The translations under genes and the position numbers were made by a program. From an uncultured Verrucomicrobiota bacterium (GTDB lineage Bacteria > Verrucomicrobiota > Verrucomicrobiia > Opitutales > Intestinicryptomonadaceae), in NCBI GenBank assembly GCA_949293415.1, contig CASFDK010000044.1, positions 124,001-188,000 of the forward strand: 64,000 bases of DNA, read 5' to 3'. The notes below the pieces were generated by a model, which saw only the letters and a list, made by a program, of their open reading frames with translations, had not been told where the DNA came from and did not search any database. Of the stretch, positions 1 to 9,491 are shown piece after piece (the first letter of the stretch is position 1; each line of letters begins with the position of its first letter).

Positions 1-2706
1 CAGTTTTTCGGCGCGTTCGCCGTTGAGCTTGAGCGCGTAAACCGCGTAATTTTTCGGACGGAACAGACGCGAGAAGAAGCCCTGTTCGGGCAGCTTGAAT
101 TCGGCGGACAGCCTGCCCGTGCGCACGATAATCGGCGGCTTGCCCACCGTTATGAGCGTCATTCTGTCGGGCGAAAGTTCGCAGCCTGTGGACGCGTTGT
201 CGGTATTGTAGACAAGCACCATCCGCGAACTTTCGCCGAGCGGCTTGTTGTCGACAGACGTTATCGCAACCGACGCGGGCACGCTCGAAGACTTCACGAA
301 AAGCCTGTCGAGTTTTACGTTCTTGGTGTTGTCCTTGAGCACGGCGGCCTCGGTTTTCGGCGTTATGACATCGACCGTACCCGCGTTGAAATCTACGGTG
401 ATTTCGTTCGTGTCGCTCTGGTAGAGGTTCTTTGCGGGGTCGGAAATGTTGTCTTTGGGAAGGATGCCTGCCATCCGCAGATTTGTCGCGGCGGCGGAGA
501 TGTCGAAGGTCTTTTTCTCGGTCTTCGGATCGGGATTTGCGCCGTTGCCCCAGATGTTTTTAGCCGAACCCGCAGGCTTGAGCCTGAGGTCGGCGGGCTT
601 TACCGCGACGCCCTTGAGTTCGTCGATTTTCCGCGCCGAGGGGAAATCGATTCCGAAGCCCGTCATCAGCGCGATTTTCGCCTGCTCGTGGTTCATGCCG
701 CGCAACATCAGGGGCGAAGATTCCACGTACTCCTTGTTGTATACGACATCTACCCTGTGCGGGCTCGGCTTTACGTCGCCGCGGTAGAAAAGCATTGCCG
801 AAAGGAATTCGTTGGCGCGGTACACGGGCGAATTGTAGACCTCGAAACTGCCGAGATGTCCGCGCTTGCGTGCGGAAACCGCCTCGTCGTGGATTGTCAG
901 ATTGTCGTAGTCTTGGAACGCCGAAAATGCGGGGAAGAAAACGCCAGTTTCGTGCTTGTACTGGTTCCAGTGCGAGTGCTGGTATTCGGTCAAAACGTAC
1001 GGACGACCCGCTATGCGCTTGTTGGCCGCGTGAAGCCAGAACGCAGCCGAGTAGTCGGGCGAAAGCGAGCTGTACTGCGCCACGCGCGATCCCTCGCTCA
1101 TAAAGTGGCTCGGGTGGCAAAAGTAGACATTGTTCGCCATATAGCTGCCCGCCTCCGCGCTGAGCAGGTAAACGTCGGAGCGGATTACGCAGTTGTGCTG
1201 GTGCAACGGGGCTTTCATGCCCACTTCGTTGCGCACGACATTTTCGCAGAACCGCTGTAATTCGCGCGAGCAGTCTATGACAAACTGCGCCACCGCCGCG
1301 GGATTTCTGTGCTTTACGTTGTCGAAGGGGGAAAGTTGGTCGAAGTTCTTGAACGATGTTTTCCACTCTTTATTGAGCTTGGCGATGTTGCCGTATTTTT
1401 TCGCCGCCCATTTGCGGAACGCGGCGTCGCCGAACGCCCTGCCCTTTGCGGTCATTCCCGAGTGGAACGGATAGAGGGTATCGAGCTCGTTGAAATATTC
1501 GATTGTGGCAATCGACGGGTCGTCTTTCCACGCCTTTCCCGTATAGGGGTTGACATGCTCGAGCTGCATATGCACAAACTTGCGCCAAGCTTCGCGCGCG
1601 GCGGGGTCGCCGAAGATAAAGCGGCTTTTCGTGTCGAAGCGGTCGCTCCAGTCGAAACCGACTTCGCCGATGTCGTGGCTTGCAAGCATCCAGTGCGTGT
1701 AGATGCCCTCGCGGGCGAGCGCGAAAATCAGGTAGTCGTAAAGGTCGCGGATGTTCTTCTTCATCTTGAAGGGCGCGTCGAATTCGTACGGATACATCGA
1801 AATGCGCCAGCGGAGCATATTATAGCCCTGTTTGCGGAACTTTTTGACGTACTTGTCGATGTCTTCGTGTGTTTTCAATTCGTTCGGGAAGCGGTTTCCG
1901 GGGCGCGAGTTTGTGCCCTTGAATTTTACGCGTTCGCTCGGTTTGTCGGCAAAGGCGAAATGTCCGTCTTTGTTGACGATTAGCCTGCCGAATTTGCCCG
2001 CGGGAGCTTCGGTCATCAAGCCCGAAAGGTCGAGCGCGGAACCTTCGACAATCTCGAGATTGTCCGTATCGACGGGCTTCCACTCCTGCCCGCCGAGCTT
2101 GTAGACCAAGCCCGTGTTGACCTTGACATTCGAAAGCGTGACTGCCGCGATGTTCCAAGTATAGTGGTTGTACGGGTTGAAGACTATCTTCTCCACGCCG
2201 CCCGCTCGGATTTGGTTGATGGGAACCGCCAAAATGTACAGATACGGCTCTTTGCCGCCGCCGTAGACCGCCTTTGCGTTTTCCAAAACCTCCCTCTTTG
2301 AAAACACGCCCGTTGCTTTGCCGACTTTGGCATAGTAGCGTTCCTGACTGCGCGGATTCGAAACTATGATTTCGGCGAGATTATTTTTTGCATTTTCCTT
2401 TATCATCCTTTCGCCGCGGTTCGAAAGTATGTACATATACTTGTACGAATCGCCATTTTTGGGAAATTCGATTGCAATGTTGCGGCGGTCGTTGAGGCGC
2501 ATAACGCCGTCGGAAATTTTGAAGTCTATGCCGCCGAAGTTGCGGACTTCGCCAGCTTTCAAGCCGCAAATCGGCGCGAACTCCCCGTCGATTTGCGCGG
2601 AAAGCGGAGTGTCGGCGGGAATAGGTACGAATTTGAATTTTGCGGCGGCGAAAGTCGGCAATACCGACAATGCAAGCAACAGAAGCGATGGCAATATTTT
2701 TCCCAT
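1..2706 (-). CDS. Secreted clan GH-A glycoside hydrolase, 3' end outside the window
   Basis: An open frame of 902 codons runs from ATG at 2706 to the left edge without a stop, so the C-terminus is missing. Residues 1-22 form a signal peptide (MGKILPSLLLLALSVLPTFA). Residues about 25-230 look like a beta-sandwich accessory domain. From about 260 a TIM-barrel hydrolase follows: the acid/base candidate is Glu407 in YFNELDT and the nucleophile candidate is Glu574 in LTEYQHSHWN, both typical of clan GH-A (GH5-like cellulases, mannanases, beta-glycosidases). A further beta-rich region lies after about 700. An in-frame ATG at 2721 would add five residues. It probably acts outside the inner membrane on a plant or host glycan; family and substrate cannot be fixed from motifs alone. 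It is separated from the upstream efflux operon by a terminator. Confidence 0.8.
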   Translation of the reverse strand, partial: MGKILPSLLLLALSVLPTFAAAKFKFVPIPADTPLSAQIDGEFAPICGLKAGEVRNFGGIDFKISDGVMRLNDRRNIAIEFPKNGDSYKYMYILSNRGERMIKENAKNNLAEIIVSNPRSQERYYAKVGKATGVFSKREVLENAKAVYGGGKEPYLYILAVPINQIRAGGVEKIVFNPYNHYTWNIAAVTLSNVKVNTGLVYKLGGQEWKPVDTDNLEIVEGSALDLSGLMTEAPAGKFGRLIVNKDGHFAFADKPSERVKFKGTNSRPGNRFPNELKTHEDIDKYVKKFRKQGYNMLRWRISMYPYEFDAPFKMKKNIRDLYDYLIFALAREGIYTHWMLASHDIGEVGFDWSDRFDTKSRFIFGDPAAREAWRKFVHMQLEHVNPYTGKAWKDDPSIATIEYFNELDTLYPFHSGMTAKGRAFGDAAFRKWAAKKYGNIAKLNKEWKTSFKNFDQLSPFDNVKHRNPAAVAQFVIDCSRELQRFCENVVRNEVGMKAPLHQHNCVIRSDVYLLSAEAGSYMANNVYFCHPSHFMSEGSRVAQYSSLSPDYSAAFWLHAANKRIAGRPYVLTEYQHSHWNQYKHETGVFFPAFSAFQDYDNLTIHDEAVSARKRGHLGSFEVYNSPVYRANEFLSAMLFYRGDVKPSPHRVDVVYNKEYVESSPLMLRGMNHEQAKIALMTGFGIDFPSARKIDELKGVAVKPADLRLKPAGSAKNIWGNGANPDPKTEKKTFDISAAATNLRMAGILPKDNISDPAKNLYQSDTNEITVDFNAGTVDVITPKTEAAVLKDNTKNVKLDRLFVKSSSVPASVAITSVDNKPLGESSRMVLVYNTDNASTGCELSPDRMTLITVGKPPIIVRTGRLSAEFKLPEQGFFSRLFRPKNYAVYALKLNGERAEKL

Positions 2707-2812
2707 ATGTATACGTAGCATTTGTTTGTTGTTTTCGATGTGTGTACGAAACTTGGCTTGAATTTGCAAAGCAAAAATAACGAGCAGACGTTAGAGCGGC
2801 GTTTTAGGCAAG

Positions 2813-2847
2813 TAAAAAAGATCCGCCCGAATCTTCTTCGGACGGAT
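2813..2847 (-). terminator. Rho-independent terminator of the efflux operon
   Basis: On the minus strand an 11-bp stem (2837-2847 with 2821-2831, one G-T pair) with a 5-nt loop is followed by CTTTTTT. It lies 16 bp after the stop of the outer-membrane channel gene and before the glycosidase gene. Confidence 0.8.
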
Positions 2848-2862
2848 TGCCAATGCCGAATT

Positions 2863-4347
2863 TTAGAGCAGATTAGGCACGCGCGACGGCAGGGGCGACG
2901 GCGTTTCGTCGGTGCGTTTCGCATCGGGCGGACATCCGCCGATTGCGCGTATGAGTTCGACAACCGCGCGGAACTCATCGCCCTTGCTCCTAATCAGTGC
3001 AAGTTGGTTGAGCAAGGCGTATCTGTGGGCTTCGCCCGCCTGAAAATAGTCGGCAACGCCGCCCTCGTACTGGGTCTGGGCGATTTCGTCAACGCGCCGC
3101 GCGGCGTCGGCCGCGCGCTGCCTGTCGGCTGTGCGGCGTTTCGAGAGCGAAATTTTTGCAAGCGCGTCCTCCGTCTCGCGCACGGCTTTGAGCACCGCCG
3201 ACTTGTAGTTTTCGAGAGCCTCCTTGTGTTTTGCAAGCGCAACCCTTTTCTGCGCCGAAAGCCGTCCCGCCTGAAAAATCGGAATGTAGACCTGCGGGCT
3301 TACCCCCCACGCGAACGAGCTTGAATTGAGAAGCTTGGAAAACGCCGTCGATTCCGTTCCGAGCGAACTTGTAATCGAAACCGTAGGAAAGAACGCCGCC
3401 TGCGCCGCTCCTATTCTTGCGTTTGCCGCACATACGGCGCGTTCGGCGGCGGCTATGTCGGCGCGTCTTTCGAGAAGCTCCGACGGAATCACAGCGGGAA
3501 TTTCGGGCGCATTGTCGCCGAGCGGCGCGGGCGAAATTTCGATTTTCGCGGGAACCGTGCCGAGCAGATTCGCCATCATATTCTTGGCGAGAGCCGACTT
3601 CTCTAGGATGTCGGTCAGTTGGGTCTTCGCGGAAAATTCCTGTTCGACGGCTCGCTGGACGTCGGCTTCGGTAGCGGTCTGCATCTCGAACCTGTCGCGG
3701 ACGAATTTCGTTTCGGACTGGCGCACGGCAACCGTCTTTTCGAGCACTTCGCGCAGCGACTGCATTTCGCGCAGCGAGAAATAGAGCGTTGCAACCTGCG
3801 TACGCAGCGAAAGCAGCGCATTTTCGTACTGGTTCTGCAAAGCCTGCGCGTCGGCGCGCGATGCGGAGAGCATACTGCGGATTCTGCCGAAAAGGTCGGC
3901 ATCCCAAGTGAGCGTTGCGCCCACAGCCCAGTCTTCGAACTGCGTGCCGAGCGGACGCAAAATCGAACGGTCGCCCACACCAGTCTTGAACCAGTCGCCA
4001 GAGCCGACCGCGTGCGGATAGAGCGCGCCCTCTTTCATCATCGCATCTTCCCTCGCCTGTTCGACTTTGTAGAAAAGCGACTTCAAGTCGGGATTTGACC
4101 TTTCGCATTCGAGCATATACTCCGAAAGCTTTTCGTCGCCGAACATCTCCCACCATTTACCGCGCGGCAGGTTGTCCTGCGGCTTGGCGTTCTTCCACAT
4201 TCCGCCGTCGTTTTTGAAGTTTGCGAAATCGAGAACTTCGCGCTCGCCCACGGTTTTGTGCGCGCTTTCGTAGTCGGGTCCTACCGTACAGCCGCAAAGG
4301 GCGGCGACGAGCAAGATTTGCAAAATTGATTTTCGATAAATTTTCAT
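2863..4347 (-). CDS. RND efflux outer-membrane channel lipoprotein (NodT/OprM family)
   Basis: The 494-residue product is the TolC-like outer-membrane duct of a tripartite efflux pump. It starts MKIYRKS and has a lipoprotein signal with lipobox LCGC (Cys20), followed by TVGPDYES, the usual start of NodT-family channels. Two outer-membrane efflux repeats follow, including RRADIAAAERAVCAANARIG and the LNSSSFAWGVSPQVYIPIFQ stretch typical of the family. A longer reading frame opens at TTG (4356), but ATG at 4347 directly precedes the signal peptide. It is the last gene of tetR-adaptor-pump-channel, 18 bp after the pump gene. Confidence 0.9.
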   Translation of the reverse strand: MKIYRKSILQILLVAALCGCTVGPDYESAHKTVGEREVLDFANFKNDGGMWKNAKPQDNLPRGKWWEMFGDEKLSEYMLECERSNPDLKSLFYKVEQAREDAMMKEGALYPHAVGSGDWFKTGVGDRSILRPLGTQFEDWAVGATLTWDADLFGRIRSMLSASRADAQALQNQYENALLSLRTQVATLYFSLREMQSLREVLEKTVAVRQSETKFVRDRFEMQTATEADVQRAVEQEFSAKTQLTDILEKSALAKNMMANLLGTVPAKIEISPAPLGDNAPEIPAVIPSELLERRADIAAAERAVCAANARIGAAQAAFFPTVSITSSLGTESTAFSKLLNSSSFAWGVSPQVYIPIFQAGRLSAQKRVALAKHKEALENYKSAVLKAVRETEDALAKISLSKRRTADRQRAADAARRVDEIAQTQYEGGVADYFQAGEAHRYALLNQLALIRSKGDEFRAVVELIRAIGGCPPDAKRTDETPSPLPSRVPNLL

Positions 4348-4365
4348 TTCAAACAAGATTTTCCG

Positions 4366-7300
4366 TTATTGCGCATTTTCCGAATCTGACGGCGCGGGCG
4401 ACGCCTTATAGTTCTTCCGAATCAGATAGAAGAACACGGGCGTAAGAAACAGCCCGAGAACCGTCACCCCGAGCATCCCGAAAAATACGGGCGTACCGAG
4501 CGCGTTGCGAAGCTCCGAACCCGTGCCGCGCGCAAGCACCATCGGCGTTACGCCCAAGATGAATGCGAACGAAGTCATCAGAATCGGTCGGAGCCTGTTG
4601 CGCGCCGCCGATGCGACCGCCTCTACAACGCCCTCTCCGCGCTCCTGCCTCTGCTTTGCGAATTCGACAATCAGAATCGCGTTTTTGCACGCAAGCCCGA
4701 TTAGCACGATGAAGCCAACCTGAGTCATCACGTTAATGTCCATTCCCATTCCGCGCACGCCCGAAACCGAGAACAGAAGCACGAGCGGAACGATGAGAAT
4801 CACCGACAGCGGCAGTCGCCAGCTTTCGTAGAGGGCTGCGAGAATCAGAAACACGAACACCACGCATTCGGCGAACGTAAGCAGCGCGGTCGAGGAGCCG
4901 ACGCGCTTTTCCTGAAACGCCAAATCCGTCCACTCGAGGCCCATTCCGTCGGGCAGAATGTCGGAGGTTATTTTTTCGATTGCCGCGATTGCCCCGCCCG
5001 TGGAATGCCCCGTCGAAACGTTGCCCATAATTTCGGCGGCGGGGTACAAATTGTAGCGCGTGATGACTTCGGGACCTACCGTTCGGCGCAGCTTTGCGAC
5101 GCTGCCGATTTGCACGCTTTCGCCGCGCGCCGTGGGAACGCGCAGCTTCAGAATGTCGTCGGTGGAAGCGCGGTTTTGCGCGTCGGCTTGGGCTACGACG
5201 CGGTACGCCCTGTTGAGTATGTTGAAATCGTTGATGTATACCGAACCGAGATTGAAGCGGAGCGCGTCGAACAGCGAGTTCACGCCTACACCGAGCCTTT
5301 CGGCGGTCTCGCGGTCGATATCGAGCTTAAGGCGCGGTGTCGAGATTGTGAACATCGTCAGCGCGGTGGAAATCGACGGCTCGCGCGAAGCCTTTTGAAC
5401 AGCCTCCTTCACCTTCGATTCGATTTCGCGCAGTCCGTACGAGCTTCTGTCTTGAATGAAGCCCTTGAAGTCGCCGCCCATGCCTATCCCCGAGACAACG
5501 GGGGGCTTTACGGCGAAGAACGCCGCTTCGGGAATTTCGCGCTCGAAAGCCGCCATCAGCCGCGAAATGGAATCGTCGATGGCAATGCCCTTTGCGTTGC
5601 GGCTTTCTTTCGTTTCGAGCTGGATGAACATCGTCGCGCCGTTCGACATTCTTCCGAGGTTTGCGATATTCAGCCCCACAAGGCTCATATATTTCTGGGC
5701 TTCGGGAAGCGTTTCGCCTACGAGCTTTTCCGCCTTTTGCATAACCTCGGCGGTGCGCTCGAGCGTCGCGCCATCGGGCAACTGCGCGGCTATGTAGAAG
5801 TAGCAGGTATCCTGCGCGGGGATGAAGCCCTTCGGCGTAGACCTGAACAAAAACACGGTCGATACAATCAGCAAAATGTAGAGCGCCACGAAAAGTTTCG
5901 AGAACTTCAGCGTTCCGCGAACGAGCCCGCCGTAGATGTCGGCGACGCGCTCGAAGCCCCTGTTGAACATTCCGAAAAACCGTCCGAGAAAGAAATCGTA
6001 TATGCGCGTAAAAAGGTCGGGACGCCCGGAACGCGCAAGGAATATAGCCGAAACCGCGGGCGTAAGTGTCAGAGAAACTATGCCCGAAACGATTGTCGAG
6101 GCGGCAATCGTCAGCGCGAACTGCTTGTAGAATTCGCCCGTGATGCCCGAGACGAACGCGGTCGGCACGAACACCGCGCCAAGCACGAGCACGATTGCAA
6201 CAAGCGCGCCCGAAACCTGCGCCATCGCATTTTTCGTCGCGGTCTTCGCATCCGAACCGTCCCGCATATTGCGCTCGACATTTTCGACCACGACAATGGC
6301 GTCGTCCACGACAATGCCGATTGCCAGCACCAAGCCGAAAAGCGTCAGATTGTTGATTGTAAAGCCGAAGATGTGCATAAAAAAGAACGTGCCCACAATC
6401 GAAATCGGGATTGCGAAAAGCGGAATTACCGCCGCGCGCCAGTTCTGCAAAAAGAGCATCATAACGAAGACCACAAGAAGCGTTGCTTCGAGTATCGTCT
6501 GAAAAACGGCTTTGATCGACTCGGCAATGTAGACCGTGTTGTCCATACCTACGTCGTAGTCGAGCCCCTCGGGGAAATCCTTTTTCATCTCCTCCAGAAG
6601 CCTGAGCACGTTCGAAGTGGTGTCGGACGCGTTTGAGTCGGGCGTTTGGTAGACGAGCAGCGCGACGGCGTCGCCGCCTCTGTAGAACGCCGCGTTCGAA
6701 TACGAGTACGCGCCGAGCTCGAGCCGCGCGATGTCCTTGAGCTTCACAATCCGCCCGTCGCCGATTTTCCGCACGACGATTTCGCCGAACTCCGAAACGT
6801 CGGCGAGCCTGCCTTTTGTCTCGATGAGCAGTTCGTGGGCTGCGTTTGCGTCGGCAAGCGGGGACTGGTTGAGCTTGCCCGCCGCAACCTGCCTGTTCTG
6901 CGACCGGACGGCGGAATAGACTTCGAGTGGCGATATGCCGAGGTCGGCGAGTTTATTGGGGTCGAGCCACACGCGCATACTGTACTCGCGCGAGCCGTAG
7001 GCGATTACGTCGCCCACGCCGTTGACGCGCAGGATTCTGTCGCGCATACGGGTAAGGTAGTAGTTCGTTACATAGGCCGTATCGCGCGATTTGTCGGGCG
7101 AATAGATGGCTACGCCCAAGAGCAGACTCGGCGAACGCTTCGACACGCGCACGCCTATGTTGCGCACCTCTTCGGGCAGAAGCGGCTTGGCTACCTCAAC
7201 CCTGTTTTGCACGAGCACCTGCGCCGCGTTGATGTCCGTGCCAAGCTCGAATGCTATTTCGATGTTCACCGTGCCGTCGGAATTGCAGCGGCTGGTGATA

Positions 7301-7539
7301 TACATCATCTTTTCCACGCCGTTGACTTCCTGTTCGATGGGCATTACCACGTTTTCCATCAGCACTTCGGGAGACGCTCCGGGGTACGCCGCGTCGATTG
7401 CGATTGTCGGCGGAACGATGTCGGGGTACTGCGATATCGGAAGGGAGGAAAAACCGATTGCCCCCAAGAGAATTATCACCACGGAAACGACCGTAGCGAA
7501 AATCGGGCGGTCTATAAAAAAGTTGCAGAAATTTTTCAT
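4366..7539 (-). CDS. RND multidrug efflux permease, HAE1 family (AcrB/MexB-like)
   Basis: The 1057-residue proton-driven inner-membrane transporter has the normal length and layout: an N-terminal helix (FFIDRPIFATVVSVVIILLG), two large periplasmic loops, and twelve predicted membrane helices. TM4 carries the proton-relay aspartate pair in GIVVDDAIVVVENVERNM. Family motifs such as GVRVSKRSPSLLLG and the GFAF-like TSFAFILGVTPMVLARGTG segment are present. It should extrude hydrophobic compounds using the neighbouring adaptor and channel. It lies 19 bp after the adaptor gene in the same operon. Substrates cannot be predicted from the sequence. Confidence 0.95.
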   Translation of the reverse strand: MKNFCNFFIDRPIFATVVSVVIILLGAIGFSSLPISQYPDIVPPTIAIDAAYPGASPEVLMENVVMPIEQEVNGVEKMMYITSRCNSDGTVNIEIAFELGTDINAAQVLVQNRVEVAKPLLPEEVRNIGVRVSKRSPSLLLGVAIYSPDKSRDTAYVTNYYLTRMRDRILRVNGVGDVIAYGSREYSMRVWLDPNKLADLGISPLEVYSAVRSQNRQVAAGKLNQSPLADANAAHELLIETKGRLADVSEFGEIVVRKIGDGRIVKLKDIARLELGAYSYSNAAFYRGGDAVALLVYQTPDSNASDTTSNVLRLLEEMKKDFPEGLDYDVGMDNTVYIAESIKAVFQTILEATLLVVFVMMLFLQNWRAAVIPLFAIPISIVGTFFFMHIFGFTINNLTLFGLVLAIGIVVDDAIVVVENVERNMRDGSDAKTATKNAMAQVSGALVAIVLVLGAVFVPTAFVSGITGEFYKQFALTIAASTIVSGIVSLTLTPAVSAIFLARSGRPDLFTRIYDFFLGRFFGMFNRGFERVADIYGGLVRGTLKFSKLFVALYILLIVSTVFLFRSTPKGFIPAQDTCYFYIAAQLPDGATLERTAEVMQKAEKLVGETLPEAQKYMSLVGLNIANLGRMSNGATMFIQLETKESRNAKGIAIDDSISRLMAAFEREIPEAAFFAVKPPVVSGIGMGGDFKGFIQDRSSYGLREIESKVKEAVQKASREPSISTALTMFTISTPRLKLDIDRETAERLGVGVNSLFDALRFNLGSVYINDFNILNRAYRVVAQADAQNRASTDDILKLRVPTARGESVQIGSVAKLRRTVGPEVITRYNLYPAAEIMGNVSTGHSTGGAIAAIEKITSDILPDGMGLEWTDLAFQEKRVGSSTALLTFAECVVFVFLILAALYESWRLPLSVILIVPLVLLFSVSGVRGMGMDINVMTQVGFIVLIGLACKNAILIVEFAKQRQERGEGVVEAVASAARNRLRPILMTSFAFILGVTPMVLARGTGSELRNALGTPVFFGMLGVTVLGLFLTPVFFYLIRKNYKASPAPSDSENAQ

Positions 7540-7558
7540 AATCGAAACCCCCGCCGCG

Positions 7559-8695
7559 TTATTTTAACGATGACGGACGCGCGATTTCCGTCGGCACGGG
7601 CTTGACAATGCGCCCCGCCGAAGCCCGTTGCACGCCGCGCACGACCACCGCCGAATCCCTCGAAATCCCGCTTTCGACAACGCGCAAATTTTCCACCGCC
7701 GACCCGAGCGAAACCGGAATCTGCCGAACCTTGCCGCCCTCTTCGACCGCGTACACAAACCGCCCAGCAAGGTCGGTGCCGATTGCGTCCTCGGGCACGA
7801 GAAGCGCGTTTTTGCGGACGCCCTCGCGCACGCGTATTTTCCCGAACGAGCCGACCATCAGCCCGCCGTCGGGATTGCGCACGTCGGCGCGGAGCACGAG
7901 CGACGAAGTTCCCGCCCCGAGCGCGTTGTCGTAATAGACGAGCCTGCCCTTGTACGAAACGCCGTCGGAATTCATTTTTACTTCCACATCCGCGCCGTTT
8001 TTCGCGTCGATGTTTTTCAGAAGCCCCGCGTTTTTATAGCGCACCGCGTCGGCGGCATTAAGCTCGAAATACGCGCCGACAACGGAATCGTCCACGATTC
8101 TTGCAAGGCGGGTCGAAGAGGCAACCAGATTGCCCGCGTCGACGAAATTTTCGCCGATGCGCCCCGACACGGGCGCGACGACATCGGTATACTCAAGGTT
8201 GAGCCGCGCGTTGCGCTCGGCTGCCTTCGCCTCCAAGAGCTTCGCCTTTATCACAAGCAGCTCGGTCTCGCGCGTCTGGTACGCCTCCTTCGAAATTGCG
8301 TTGCGCTTGAAAAGCCCGCGGGCGCGCTGCGCGTTTTCCTCGGCGAGCGCGATTTTCGATTCCGCCGCCTTCACGTTCGCCTCTGCCGCAGCGAGAGCGG
8401 CCGCAAACGGGCGGTCGTCTATCTTGAAGAGCAGCCGACCCTTTTCGACCCTCGCGCCCTTTTCGAAACACACGCGCTCGATGTATCCGCCGACCCTTGC
8501 GCGGATTTCGACATCCTCGTTTGCGCGGATGCGCACCGAATACGAGCCTATTTCCTCCACGTCGGCAACGAGCGGCTTTGCCGTTTCCACGACCGGTACG
8601 CTTTCGGCGCGAACCGCCTGTTTTTTCTCGGCGCAGCCCGATAGCAACGCCACAGCCAAAGCCGAAACACAAACTGAATGGAACGATTTTTTCAT
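7559..8695 (-). CDS. RND efflux periplasmic adaptor (membrane fusion protein) lipoprotein
   Basis: The 378-residue adaptor links the permease to the channel. ATG at 8695 has an AAAGGT ribosome-binding site and opens a lipoprotein signal ending LLSGC (Cys21). The frame is open another 49 codons upstream, but that stretch lies inside tetR and has no signal sequence. The body has the HlyD/AcrA order: lipoyl half (RIRANEDVEIRARVGGYIER), an alpha-hairpin rich in Ala/Glu (LAAAEANVKAAESKIALAEE), the second lipoyl half (VVAPVSGRIGENFVDAGNLV), then beta-barrel and membrane-proximal domains (VPEDAIGTDLAGRFVYAVEE). It begins 11 bp after tetR. Confidence 0.92.
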   Translation of the reverse strand: MKKSFHSVCVSALAVALLSGCAEKKQAVRAESVPVVETAKPLVADVEEIGSYSVRIRANEDVEIRARVGGYIERVCFEKGARVEKGRLLFKIDDRPFAAALAAAEANVKAAESKIALAEENAQRARGLFKRNAISKEAYQTRETELLVIKAKLLEAKAAERNARLNLEYTDVVAPVSGRIGENFVDAGNLVASSTRLARIVDDSVVGAYFELNAADAVRYKNAGLLKNIDAKNGADVEVKMNSDGVSYKGRLVYYDNALGAGTSSLVLRADVRNPDGGLMVGSFGKIRVREGVRKNALLVPEDAIGTDLAGRFVYAVEEGGKVRQIPVSLGSAVENLRVVESGISRDSAVVVRGVQRASAGRIVKPVPTEIARPSSLK

Positions 8696-8706
8696 ACCTT
8701 TTTTTG

Positions 8707-9372
8707 TTATTCTAAAGTTTTTTCGAGAACCTTCGAAAGCGATTTTTCCAGCAGCGAAATTTCGGGCTCTCCCATATCGCGCCAGCCGTGCAGGCGCAGA
8801 ATCGCCTCGCTTTTCGACGAATATATGCGCACGTTCGACCACAACGCCTGCGCGAACACGACCGCCTCGCCGTGTTCCGTGCGTCCGCCCGAAGCGGTTA
8901 TGAAAAGGCGCGCCAGAAACTCGACAGGCTTTTCGTATATCGAGCCGTATACCTTCTGGAAATACTCCGACGGAGAGGCGGCTTCGCGCGACATTATAAG
9001 ACAGAGCGCGGGCACTATTTTTACCGTCGAAAACTTCCGGATTGCGTCGATTAGAAAGCGGATTGCAAGCTTGCGGGCGGCGGCGCAGTCTTTCGCGGCG
9101 CAGATTTCCGCACCCTTTTTATAATAGGGGGCAACTATTTTGTCGAAGTAGTCCGACATTCCCGCCACGACCGCGTTGTACAAGCCCTCCTTGCCGCCGA
9201 AGTGGTAGCTGATTGCCGCAACGTTCGTGCCCGATATTTTGGCGATTTCCCTAATCCGCGCGCCGTCGAGCGAGCGCAGGGCGAACTCGCCTATCGCCGC
9301 GCGGGCTATGCGCGCTTTCGGGTCGGAGTCGTCGCCCGAAAGGATTTTTTCAATGAGATTGCATTCAATCAT
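8707..9372 (-). CDS. TetR-family repressor of the efflux operon (CecR/DUF1956-like C-terminus)
   Basis: The 221-residue regulator has a TetR N-terminal helix-turn-helix (GARIREIAKISGTNVAAISY followed by HFGGKEGLY) at about residues 35-65 and a long helical ligand-binding C-terminal domain. The Asn-Val-Ala-Ala recognition helix and the length resemble the CecR (YbiH, DUF1956) subgroup, known to control drug efflux genes. It is the first gene of the efflux operon and its start codon overlaps an inverted repeat, so it likely represses itself and the pump until a ligand binds. The ligand is unknown. Confidence 0.88.
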   Translation of the reverse strand: MIECNLIEKILSGDDSDPKARIARAAIGEFALRSLDGARIREIAKISGTNVAAISYHFGGKEGLYNAVVAGMSDYFDKIVAPYYKKGAEICAAKDCAAARKLAIRFLIDAIRKFSTVKIVPALCLIMSREAASPSEYFQKVYGSIYEKPVEFLARLFITASGGRTEHGEAVVFAQALWSNVRIYSSKSEAILRLHGWRDMGEPEISLLEKSLSKVLEKTLE

Positions 9373-9392
9373 TTGTTTAAATCAAATGTTTG
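9367..9392. promoter_or_regulatory. Candidate TetR operator
   Basis: The inverted repeat CATTTG-TTTAAAT-CAAATG (9370-9388) is extended by outer CAA/TTG and overlaps the tetR start codon in the tetR-typA divergent region. Its size and symmetry suit a TetR dimer. The role is inferred from location. Confidence 0.55.
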
Positions 9393-9446
9393 ACAGTTTT
9401 CCGAGTCAAGCAATTTCGCCCCCAAAAATTATAAAAAGCAAATTCC

Positions 9447-9476
9447 TTGACTTGCCCGAACGCGCGTACTTGGATA
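9447..9476 (+). promoter_or_regulatory. typA: Possible sigma-70-type promoter of typA
   Basis: TTGACT at 9447-9452 is followed after 18 bases by TGGATA at 9471-9476, 16 bp before the typA start codon. The -35 is good and the -10 is weak. Confidence 0.3.
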
Positions 9477-9491
9477 TACGCACAAGTGAAT

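Noticed and set aside
560-1366. A 268-codon minus-strand frame and several plus-strand frames between 446 and 2761
   Set aside because: They overlap the glycosidase frame in other phases; only the glycosidase frame shows a signal peptide, catalytic motifs and ordinary composition.
5005-6636. A 543-codon open frame on the plus strand
   Set aside because: It is antisense to the RND permease, has Arg/Glu/His-rich composition typical of a mirrored G/C-rich gene, and shows no domain.
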